In this document: positions 8,319 to 15,221 of the stretch, one piece after another
Position numbering within the stretch: the first letter of the stretch is position 1
How the letters are laid out: each line of letters opens with the position of its first letter
DNA from: Corticimicrobacter sp040137905
GTDB taxonomy: Bacteria > Pseudomonadota > Gammaproteobacteria > Burkholderiales > Burkholderiaceae_B
Length of the DNA stretch: 64,000 nt
NCBI RefSeq assembly: GCF_040137905.1
Contig: NZ_JBEFDG010000071.1
Location: 62,001 to 126,000 of the forward strand
Direction of reading: 5' to 3'
The notes under the pieces: model-generated
What the model was told of the DNA's origin: nothing
Database searches by the model: none
The model's input: only the letters and a program-made list of their open reading frames with translations
Translations under genes and position numbers: made by a program

Positions 8319-8635
8319 GGTTGCAGCGACAGTATCCAGCGAGCCAACTGGCCTGCCTCGGCAGGTGTGACCCTGGGGCTGGCTGGCATCGGTACGGGTC
8401 CCCAGTTGCCTCGGCTGCCCTGCATGATGCTCTGTGCCAGCCGTGCCGCGGCATCCGGCTGGCCGGCATAGCGGGCCGCTACATCCAGGTAGGCAGGCCC
8501 GACCATCTTGCGCTCCAGCGCATGACAGGACATACAGGTTTTCTGGCGTGCCAGTGGCAGCACGTCGCCCGCTGCCTGGGCAGCAGGCGACAGCAGCAAG
8601 GCAGCAATGCTACCGCCCAATGCTGCGCGCCACAT
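8315..8635 (-). CDS. small periplasmic cytochrome c (c551-like)
   Basis: Starting at 8635 the protein is 106 residues with a good signal peptide (MWRAALGGSIAALLLSPAAQA), giving a mature protein of about 85 residues, the size of c551-type cytochromes. The haem motif is CMSCH near the mature N-terminus, and an axial Met is available in VPMPASPRVT near the C-terminus, as in that family. An upstream in-frame ATG pair at 8674/8677 would overlap the preceding copper chaperone gene and add a charged stretch before the signal peptide; neither start has a strong ribosome-binding site. It is likely an electron shuttle for a respiratory enzyme. Confidence 0.82.
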   Translation of the reverse strand: MWRAALGGSIAALLLSPAAQAAGDVLPLARQKTCMSCHALERKMVGPAYLDVAARYAGQPDAAARLAQSIMQGSRGNWGPVPMPASPRVTPAEAGQLARWILSLQP

Positions 8636-8651
8636 GCGAATCCGGCGCGCT

Positions 8652-9176
8652 TCAGTGCTTGTGCGACTGGCCATCATGTTGCATCTGACCATGCGCTCCA
8701 TGAGCGTTGCCGGCAGCCAGGGCGCGTGCGGGAGCCTGGATTTCGATGTCAGCCTGCTGGCCGGCTGCATTCTCGATGGTCAGCGTCAGTGGGACATGAT
8801 CGCCTTCCTTGACCTGTTCCTTCAGGTCCAGGATCATGATGTGATAGCCACCCGGCTTGAGTTCCACTGCCTGGCCGGCAGGCAGGGGCAGGTTTTCGAC
8901 CTGGCGCATGCGCATGACGTCGTTTTCCATCTTCATTTCATGGACTTCAACCTTGTCGGACAGGGGGGAGGCGGCCTTGACCAGCTTGCTGTCGGTGTCG
9001 GCCGTGATCAGCATGAAGGCGCCGGTGGCGGTCTGCTGCGGCACGGTCGCGCGTACCCAGGCCTGTTCGACCTGAACGGGTTGGTGCTGGGTGCTGTGAC
9101 CGGCGTGATCGGCCCATGCCGAAAAGGCGGTCGTTGCCAGTGCGAGGGCGAGGGTACGGGTAATCAGGTTTTTCAT
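8652..9176 (-). CDS. periplasmic copper chaperone PCu(A)C
   Basis: PCu(A)C proteins bind Cu(I) in the periplasm and, with SCO, load the CuA centre of cytochrome oxidase. The protein has a signal peptide (about residues 1-22) and the H-(M)-x-M motif region: HEMKMENDVMRM followed about 22 residues later by HIMILDL. Both ends of the mature protein are His-rich (HAGHSTQHQ at the N-terminus; a tail after about residue 155 with several His and Met), which may add metal-binding capacity. It sits between the SCO lipoprotein gene and the cytochrome genes on the same strand. Confidence 0.93.
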   Translation of the reverse strand: MKNLITRTLALALATTAFSAWADHAGHSTQHQPVQVEQAWVRATVPQQTATGAFMLITADTDSKLVKAASPLSDKVEVHEMKMENDVMRMRQVENLPLPAGQAVELKPGGYHIMILDLKEQVKEGDHVPLTLTIENAAGQQADIEIQAPARALAAGNAHGAHGQMQHDGQSHKH

Positions 9177-9202
9177 GTCATATTCCTTTGATGTGACGGC
9201 GA

Positions 9203-9805
9203 TCAGTTGGCTGCCAGTACTTTGCGGATATCCGCAGCGTATTCTTCGGCTGTTTGTGTGTGCCTGAGCGCCAGGCGCAAGCGGCCCTTGGTGTCATAGA
9301 GATAGTTCAGGGCCGTGTGGTCGATGGTGTAGGACGATGCTGTCGGGACCTTTTCGTAGTAGACCTTGAAATCGCGTGCTGTCTTGGCAGTACGTTCCAG
9401 GTCACCGTACAGGCCGATGAAGCCGGGATCGAAAGCAGTGACATAGGACTTCAGGATTTCCGGTGTGTCGCGCTCCGGGTCTACCGTAATGAAGAGAACC
9501 TGCAGCTTGTCGGCATCGTCGCCCAGCATTTGCTTGACCTCGGTGGCACGATAGAGGGCCGTCGGGCAGACATCGGGGCACTGCGTGAAGCCGAAGAAAA
9601 TCATGACCGCCTTGCCCTCGAAGTCCTTGAGGGTGCGGGTGTTGCCTTCGGTATCGGTCAGTTCGAATGACTTGCCGAGATTGGCGGTACTGAGGTCGAT
9701 GCCATTGATGTCGGTCAGTTCATCGCTCTGGCTGCAACCGGCCACGGCCAGTGTCAACGCGCCCATGGCGGCCAGGAACAGGCGCCGGCTTGAATGAAGG
9801 CTCAT
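9203..9805 (-). CDS. SCO1/SenC-type lipoprotein
   Basis: A canonical SCO family protein of 200 residues. It starts with a lipoprotein signal peptide ending in LAVAGC, followed by a thioredoxin fold carrying CPDVC as the copper/thiol pair and a conserved His in the TIDHTALNYLYDTKG segment. The start at 9805 is preferred over an upstream in-frame ATG because AAGGA lies 7 bases before it and the lipobox then falls at the normal distance. It is expected to act at the outer face of the inner membrane in CuA site assembly. The first gene of the copper/cytochrome block with clear function. Confidence 0.93.
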   Translation of the reverse strand: MSLHSSRRLFLAAMGALTLAVAGCSQSDELTDINGIDLSTANLGKSFELTDTEGNTRTLKDFEGKAVMIFFGFTQCPDVCPTALYRATEVKQMLGDDADKLQVLFITVDPERDTPEILKSYVTAFDPGFIGLYGDLERTAKTARDFKVYYEKVPTASSYTIDHTALNYLYDTKGRLRLALRHTQTAEEYAADIRKVLAAN

Positions 9806-9888
9806 CGAAAAATCCTTTGTTCTATCTCTATGATGGTGCGGCATGCCTCACCCATGGCGCGGCATGCCCGGACGGGTGCGTCCGGTAA

Positions 9889-10344
9889 TTATGCGGAAAC
9901 AGCCAATGCAGGCGGAGCACGGGATCCAAGCGGCGGTCCTGCCGGCACCGGTGCGACAGCCGGCAGTTCGAGGATGGGTAATGGCGCAAGCGCCAGCCGA
10001 ATGATAGGACCAGGCAATGCCTGTGGCGAAGGCAGGGGGCCAGCCCCTGCCAGCAAGGCAAATGGGCAGGCAGGGTTGTCTGCCGCCGGATTTTCGTCGC
10101 CGGAATCGAGCAGGCCCGGCAGTGCATGGCCTTCACGCTGGTACCAGGCAGTCCGGGCTGCAGGGTCGCCATGACCTTCGGCCGAGCAGAAGATCAGCGA
10201 CAGGCTGCCCTGGCGCAGCGCATCCCGATCTGGCATGTAGCCGACCGGCAGCACGGCGCGAACCAGCCACAGCAATAGACCCATGCAGACCAGAAGGCGC
10301 ATGAAGCCGTGAGCAGAGCGAGGTACGTGGTGTCGGACGGACAT
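9889..10344 (-). CDS. DUF2946-like secreted/membrane protein
   Basis: The 151-residue protein has a basic N-terminus, a hydrophobic segment (about residues 15-33), the LPVGYMPD motif right after it, and an ICSAEGHGD-like segment, a pattern seen in DUF2946 proteins of proteobacteria. A Pro/Ala-rich tail follows. DUF2946 genes often lie beside copper and TonB-linked genes; here it stands at the head of the SCO/PCu(A)C block on the same strand, 83 bases upstream of the SCO lipoprotein. Function is unknown; a metal-related role is only suggested by context. Confidence 0.7.
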   Translation of the reverse strand: MSVRHHVPRSAHGFMRLLVCMGLLLWLVRAVLPVGYMPDRDALRQGSLSLIFCSAEGHGDPAARTAWYQREGHALPGLLDSGDENPAADNPACPFALLAGAGPLPSPQALPGPIIRLALAPLPILELPAVAPVPAGPPLGSRAPPALAVSA

Positions 10345-10420
10345 GCGCAGATTCTATAACAGTTCGCCCAGCCTGCCGGTGATCTTCGACAGGACGCTTG
10401 CTTTAGGTCAAACCGGGTGC

Positions 10421-10867
10421 TCAGGCTGCAATATCATGCTGGCCTGGTGGCGTGTTGCTGGGATCCTGATCGTCATCTTCGCTCACCAGTGGTGGCAACG
10501 GGGGCAGGCCGATTTTCATGCGCAGACGCTGGCAGTCGGGATTGGGACTGCCATCGGCCTCCCAGGCAGGAAAATCCCGACAGGTGGAAGGCCGCAACGT
10601 ATAGATGGCGCAGTGGATGCCCGGTTGGCCGAGTTCCCCACGCAGGGCAACGCAGCGTGCGCCGCCATGTTCGGTCCCTTTCATGCAGGCACGCAGGGGA
10701 CCGATCTGCGTGACCAGTTCGGGAGGCACCGTCCCTGTCTGTCCATCGCTGATTTCGCCACAATAGAAGGAAACCCGGAAATGGGCGCAGCAGGCCCCGC
10801 AGTTGAGGCACGGGTTCTCGAGCAGGCTTTCGTTGGCGGCGGGCCTGACAATCTGCTGGATGGACAT
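10421..10867 (-). CDS. YkgJ-family cysteine-cluster protein
   Basis: A 148-residue cytosolic protein with the family's cysteine pattern: CLNCGACCAHF near the N-terminus, then FYCGE, HCAIYTLRPSTCRDFP and a final PDCQRLR. Such proteins (UPF0153/YkgJ) are thought to bind zinc or an iron-sulfur cluster; no reaction is established. The C-terminal 30 residues are acidic and low in complexity. It lies 21 bases downstream of the metallopeptidase gene on the same strand. Confidence 0.88.
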   Translation of the reverse strand: MSIQQIVRPAANESLLENPCLNCGACCAHFRVSFYCGEISDGQTGTVPPELVTQIGPLRACMKGTEHGGARCVALRGELGQPGIHCAIYTLRPSTCRDFPAWEADGSPNPDCQRLRMKIGLPPLPPLVSEDDDQDPSNTPPGQHDIAA

Positions 10868-10888
10868 GATCTAAGGAAGACGAGAGGG

Positions 10889-11740
10889 TCAGGGGGAGGT
10901 GGAAAAAGTATCGCAATCCTGCAATTGGCCACTGTTCAGGCCGCGACTGAACCATTGCATGCGCTGCTGGGCCGAACCGTGCGTGAATGAATCGGGGACG
11001 ATCTGGCCCTGGTGACGGCGCTGCAGGGTATCGTCGCCGACGGCGCTGGCGGCATCCAGCGCCGCCTGGACGTCGCCGGCCTCGAGGATCTGGCGGGCCG
11101 CATCGGCATGATGTGCCCAGACACCGGCATAGCAGTCGGCCTGCAGCTCCAGGCGAACCGACAGCCGGTTGGCCTGGGTTGTGGAGGCCGCAGCGCGCTG
11201 CCGGTTGATGCGTTCGAGCGTACCAAGCTGGTGCTGTACATGATGGCCGATTTCATGGGCGATCACGTAGGCCTGGGCAAACTGGCCCGGGGCATTCATC
11301 TGGCTGGCCATCTGGTCGAAAAAGGCCAGGTCGATATAGACGCGGGTATCCGCAGGGCAGTAGAACGGTCCCATTGCGGACTGGCCGGTGCCGCAGGCGG
11401 TCGGCGTGGCACCGCGATAAAGCACCAGTGTGGCATCGCGATAGCGGCCATTGGTCTGTTCGTTGAAAATCGTGCGCCAGGTGTCTTCGGTCTCGCCCAG
11501 CACCCGGGAAACGAACTGCCCCTGCGCGTCGGTCGGCGCACCTGTGGTCTGGGTGGCCGGTGCTTGTGGCGAGGTACCCTGGTCGGCCATTTGCAGCACC
11601 ACGGCTGGATCGACGCCGAAGTACAGTGCCACCAGCGCGAGGACAATGGTGCCCAGACCGATGCCGGCACGGCCTGCTCGCGGGCCATTCCGGCGGCGGT
11701 CTTCTATATTGCTGCTTTGGCGGGATCGGCCCAGGCGCAT
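10889..11740 (-). CDS. neutral zinc metallopeptidase (YpfJ family)
   Basis: A predicted membrane-anchored zinc peptidase of 283 residues. One membrane helix lies at about residues 25-45, preceded by a basic cytosolic N-terminus. The catalytic zinc motif is AHEIGHHVQH, and the downstream LELQADCYAGVW segment supplies the third ligand region. The SFTHGSAQQR motif near the C-terminus is also typical of the YpfJ/KPN_02809 family. The substrate is unknown. It is probably co-transcribed with the YkgJ-like gene and diverges from the SDR gene across a 71-base gap. Confidence 0.92.
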   Translation of the reverse strand: MRLGRSRQSSNIEDRRRNGPRAGRAGIGLGTIVLALVALYFGVDPAVVLQMADQGTSPQAPATQTTGAPTDAQGQFVSRVLGETEDTWRTIFNEQTNGRYRDATLVLYRGATPTACGTGQSAMGPFYCPADTRVYIDLAFFDQMASQMNAPGQFAQAYVIAHEIGHHVQHQLGTLERINRQRAAASTTQANRLSVRLELQADCYAGVWAHHADAARQILEAGDVQAALDAASAVGDDTLQRRHQGQIVPDSFTHGSAQQRMQWFSRGLNSGQLQDCDTFSTSP

Positions 11741-11811
11741 CGTATATGCAGGCTGTTCATTCAGGGACGATTATTATAATCTGCTGATTGTCAAACACAG
11801 GGGGTACAGAA

Positions 11812-12573
11812 ATGAGCAAGGTCGTTTTCATCACTGGCGCAACATCCGGGTTCGGGCGGGCTGCAGCACGCCGCTTCGCGCAGGGCGGCTGGTCGCTGGT
11901 ACTGACCGGCCGTCGCACCGAGCGTCTGGAAGCCCTGCGCGATGAACTGGCCGCCCAGGTGCCGGTGCATATCGTCACGCTGGACGTGCGCGATGCCGTT
12001 GCCGTACAGGCCGCAGTCGATGCGCTGCCGGCGGATTTCCGTCCGGTGACGTCGCTGGTCAACAATGCCGGACTGGCGCTGGCACCCGTGCCGGCCCAGA
12101 AAGTGGCCCTGCAGGACTGGCACACCATGATCGACACCAACGTGACCGGACTGGTCAATGTCACGCATGCCTTGTTGCCGCAACTGATCGAGACCGGTGC
12201 CGGTGCCAGCATTGTCAATCTGGGATCGGTGGCAGGGCAGTGGCCTTATCCGGGCGGCCATGTCTATGGGGCCAGCAAAGCCTTCGTACAGCAATTTACC
12301 TATAACCTGCGCTGCGATTTGCTGAGCACAGGTGTACGAGTCACCGATATTGCGCCCGGCATGGCGGAAACCGAATTCACGTTGGTGCGCACCAAGGGCG
12401 ATCAGGCTGCCTCGGACAAGCTTTATCGCGGCACCACGCCGCTCAGCGCCGAAGACATCGCCGAGCAGATTTTCTATGTGGCCACGTTGCCGGCTCACAT
12501 CAACATCAATCGTCTCGAGATCATGCCGACCCGCCAGGCCTGGTCGGCCTTTGCTGTGGATCGCGACGCCTGA
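11812..12573 (+). CDS. short-chain dehydrogenase (YdfG-like)
   Basis: A classical SDR of 253 residues with the nucleotide-binding TGATSGFG near the N-terminus, NNAG at about residues 83-86, the Ser of the catalytic triad in NLGSVAG, and YGASK as the Tyr-x-x-x-Lys pair. The closest known type is YdfG, an NADP-dependent 3-hydroxy acid (L-allo-threonine/serine) dehydrogenase also linked to malonic semialdehyde reduction; the PGMAETEF segment fits that group. The ATG at 11812 is the natural start because the Rossmann fold begins at residue 3. Confidence 0.9.
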   Translation: MSKVVFITGATSGFGRAAARRFAQGGWSLVLTGRRTERLEALRDELAAQVPVHIVTLDVRDAVAVQAAVDALPADFRPVTSLVNNAGLALAPVPAQKVALQDWHTMIDTNVTGLVNVTHALLPQLIETGAGASIVNLGSVAGQWPYPGGHVYGASKAFVQQFTYNLRCDLLSTGVRVTDIAPGMAETEFTLVRTKGDQAASDKLYRGTTPLSAEDIAEQIFYVATLPAHININRLEIMPTRQAWSAFAVDRDA

Positions 12574-12693
12574 TGTGTTTTGTGTAGGATGAACGATATG
12601 CGCTGAAGCAACCGGAACGGAGTCATCAGTAAAAAATTCCTTTTTCCTGCCGTATACAGGTATTGGTATGGGGAAAATGGCGAAGAGAACAGC

Positions 12694-13563
12694 ATGGTGA
12701 CTTCCGTTTCGTTCAATAGTGGCACTTTGATTTCCTTGAATTCCCCGCGTTCCACAGGGAAACCGGGGAGTCCTGGCAGTCAACAGTTGCTTGATACCGA
12801 TAAAAATGCGGTTTCTGATGTGTCGGTCACATTGAGCGAGTGGGCAAAAAAGCGTTTCCAGGAAACTGGAAAAATGGCGGAAGCATTGCAACGCCTGGAG
12901 CAGGATGCGTTGGACGCGCGCAAGGAACTGGCACGGGCGAGGCTGGAGGAAATCAAGCGCGAAATTGCCCGACTCAAAGCCCTGCTGATGATGTCGGATG
13001 GTGCCAGTGTCAAGGGTATCCTGCGTCAACTGAAACAACTGGCTTCGCAGATTCAGGGGCTGGCAGCGGTATTGGGCTCAAGTGGCGCTGACGGAGGCAG
13101 CAGCGGGCAAGCATCCGTCGGTACTACGTCACCTGTGGCGACCGAAGGGGCACAGGCAGAGACAGCCTCACTTTCTGCCGTGTCAGGATTGGAGGAAGCG
13201 TCAGGACATGATGTGCCCTCGAAAGAAGCCGACGCATCGCGATCCCCTGATAATGCCTCTTTGACAGGCAGTGCAGTCATTGATGTTCGCGGACAGGCAG
13301 CTTCGGCTGAACGGCAGCAGGAGGCGCGACAGAAGCGGGAGGATGCCCGATCGCTGCAGGAAACGGTTCAGGCGCTGAAATCGCTGCTTGAGGCTATCAA
13401 GAAAAAACTTCAGGAAACGGCAAAGCAGGATAGGCAGACAGCTCAGGATGTTACCTCTGTCGAAAATCGGATCCAAGAGGCAGAACAGGCTTTTCAATCC
13501 ATGGCTGGCAGCAGTCTGGAAGCAGGCATCGGGCTGGCTGCGGCTGCAGCACCTTTGGCTTGA
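12694..13563 (+). CDS. hypothetical coiled-coil protein
   Basis: Not recognised. The 289-residue product has a Ser/Gly-rich N-terminus without a signal peptide, a strongly helical charged stretch at about residues 45-125 (alternating Lys/Arg/Glu with Leu/Ala), a low-complexity Ser/Ala/Glu linker (about 128-205), a second charged coiled coil (about 205-270) and an Ala/Gly-rich C-terminal end. The layout resembles structural or secreted-effector-associated coiled-coil proteins, but no motif supports a function. It is preceded by 120 bases after the SDR gene and is followed by the iron-regulated fecI locus. Base composition is slightly less GC-rich than neighbours. Confidence 0.7.
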   Translation: MVTSVSFNSGTLISLNSPRSTGKPGSPGSQQLLDTDKNAVSDVSVTLSEWAKKRFQETGKMAEALQRLEQDALDARKELARARLEEIKREIARLKALLMMSDGASVKGILRQLKQLASQIQGLAAVLGSSGADGGSSGQASVGTTSPVATEGAQAETASLSAVSGLEEASGHDVPSKEADASRSPDNASLTGSAVIDVRGQAASAERQQEARQKREDARSLQETVQALKSLLEAIKKKLQETAKQDRQTAQDVTSVENRIQEAEQAFQSMAGSSLEAGIGLAAAAAPLA

Positions 13564-13608
13564 TCCGGGCCAAGGGTATGTGAGTGACGTTTATGTTATT
13601 CTGGAATA

Positions 13609-13627
13609 TAAAATGAGAATCACATCG
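13609..13627 (+). promoter_or_regulatory. putative Fur box upstream of fecI-type sigma factor
   Basis: The core TGAGAATCAC (13614-13623) lies within a 19-base window that matches 11 of 19 positions of the classical Fur consensus. It ends 12 bases before the sigma factor start and is placed where Fur would block transcription. The match is moderate and the assignment leans on the iron-uptake context. Confidence 0.5.
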
Positions 13628-13638
13628 ATTTATTTGGC

Positions 13639-14163
13639 ATGTTCCAGACAGAAAAATCGCTGCAAGGCGCGATCGAACAGCTATACAGCGATCATCGCGG
13701 CTGGCTTTACGGCTGGCTGCGGCGCAAGCTGGGCTGCGCGCATCATGCCGAAGACCTGACCCAGGATACCTTCCTGAAGGTCATGCTGTCGCGGGATGCG
13801 CTATCTGGCATGCGTACCCCCAAGGCGTTTCTGACGACCACTGCACAGCATCTGCTGATCGACCGGGCGCGCCGGCAAATGATCGAGCAGCGCTATCTCG
13901 CCGAGCTGGCTGCACTGGCGGAATCATGCCCTGGCTATCCGTCTCCCGAGCAGATACTCGAGACACTGCAGGCGCTCGAACTCATCAGCATCATGCTCGA
14001 GTCCCTGTCTCCGAGGCCTCGTCAGGCTTTTCTCATGCACTACCTGGAAGGCATGCCGCAAAGCACCATTGCCGAGGCCCTGAGCGTCTCGACCCGCATG
14101 GTACGCAAATACCTGGTGCAAGCCTTGCTGCATTGTCAGGCGGCATTTCCTGATCATGCATGA
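13639..14163 (+). CDS. FecI-type ECF sigma factor
   Basis: An extracytoplasmic-function sigma factor of 174 residues that recruits RNA polymerase to iron-uptake promoters. It has the region 2 core (AEDLTQDTFLKVMLSR, TPKAFLTTTAQHLLIDRARR) and the region 4 helix-turn-helix (LEGMPQSTIAEALSVSTRMVRKYL). The order sigma factor, FecR, TonB-dependent receptor is the standard cell-surface signalling arrangement. The 3' end overlaps the fecR gene by 8 bases. No strong ribosome-binding site precedes the ATG. Confidence 0.95.
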   Translation: MFQTEKSLQGAIEQLYSDHRGWLYGWLRRKLGCAHHAEDLTQDTFLKVMLSRDALSGMRTPKAFLTTTAQHLLIDRARRQMIEQRYLAELAALAESCPGYPSPEQILETLQALELISIMLESLSPRPRQAFLMHYLEGMPQSTIAEALSVSTRMVRKYLVQALLHCQAAFPDHA

Positions 14164-15157
14164 CGAACAGACTATCCGTGCGCAGGCTGCAGAGTGGCTG
14201 GTGCGCCTGAGTTCGGACGATGATACCGAAGATCGCAGCGCAGTCGAACATGAATTCGAGAGCTGGAAGCAACGTGATCCGCTGCATGCCGAAGCTGCGC
14301 TGGCCCTGGAGGTTCTGATTGGTCGCGTGCGGCATGTCGGGGCTGGCAACAGCGCCTTGCCCGGTCCGGCGCGACGTGCGCTCGAGCACAGCGTCGAGGC
14401 CATCGGCCGACGTCGTGAACGGCTGCGACGTAACGTACGCATGGCCGTGCTGTGCCTGTTGCTGTCCATCCCGGTCTGGCTGTTCTTCAGGGCCTATCCC
14501 GCTGCTGTCCTGCTGGCCGATGTCAGTACGCCTGCGGGGCAATGGCAGCAGCAAAAACTGGCAGATGGTACGTTGCTGGCTCTGGATGGCAATACGGCTG
14601 TCGATATCGAACTGTCGGGTGAGCACCGGATCGTGAAGCTGTTGCAGGGTCGCATCTGGGTCGATGTCGCACCCGATCCGTCCAGGCCATTCGTGGTGGA
14701 GACCCCGTTTGGTGACATGCAGGCCCTGGGAACCCGTTTTATCGTCAGCCTGACGCCAGAGGCGGCACAACTGACGATGCTGGAGTCCAGCGTATCGATA
14801 CAGCCATCAGGGCACGTTGAGGCCCGTGTGCTCGAGGCCGGGCAGCAGATTGCCGTCACGGCCGTCGGCTACGGTCCGCAGCAACGCATCGATGCCATCA
14901 CGACCGAACAGGCCTGGCATGACCATCAGTTGATCGTACAGGATAGGCCGCTGCCGGAAGTACTGGCCGAACTTGGACGCCATCGGCGTGGCTACCTGTT
15001 GTTCGATGCACAGGCGCTGGCCCGCTATCGGGTGTCCGCCGTATTGCCGTTGGACCGGCCGGAGCAGGCGCTGCAACTGTTGCAGCGCAGCTTTCCCGAT
15101 CTCAGATTGCACAGCATGACGTCGTATCTCACCTGGATAGGGGTGCAACAGCCATAA
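14156..15157 (+). CDS. FecR-type anti-sigma/regulator protein
   Basis: FecR spans the inner membrane and passes the signal from the outer-membrane receptor to the FecI-type sigma factor. The 333-residue protein has the cytosolic N-terminal domain with the conserved AAEWLVRLSS and a W-containing FESWKQRDPLHAEA segment, one membrane helix at about residues 98-115, and a periplasmic FecR domain with GEHRIVKLLQGRIWVDV and FVVETPFGDMQALGTRFIV. A C-terminal domain then resembles the STN/secretin-like region that contacts the receptor. It overlaps the sigma factor gene and lies 64 bases before the receptor gene. Confidence 0.95.
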   Translation: MHDEQTIRAQAAEWLVRLSSDDDTEDRSAVEHEFESWKQRDPLHAEAALALEVLIGRVRHVGAGNSALPGPARRALEHSVEAIGRRRERLRRNVRMAVLCLLLSIPVWLFFRAYPAAVLLADVSTPAGQWQQQKLADGTLLALDGNTAVDIELSGEHRIVKLLQGRIWVDVAPDPSRPFVVETPFGDMQALGTRFIVSLTPEAAQLTMLESSVSIQPSGHVEARVLEAGQQIAVTAVGYGPQQRIDAITTEQAWHDHQLIVQDRPLPEVLAELGRHRRGYLLFDAQALARYRVSAVLPLDRPEQALQLLQRSFPDLRLHSMTSYLTWIGVQQP

Positions 15158-15221
15158 GCGGGTTCCGCTTTTTCCAGTTCGTCCGTCTATGTGAAGGAAA
15201 GCAACCTCACAAGGACTCGAT

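Noticed and set aside
12600..12693. Possible small RNA before the coiled-coil gene
   Set aside because: No clear promoter or terminator pair was found; it more likely holds the leader of the next gene.
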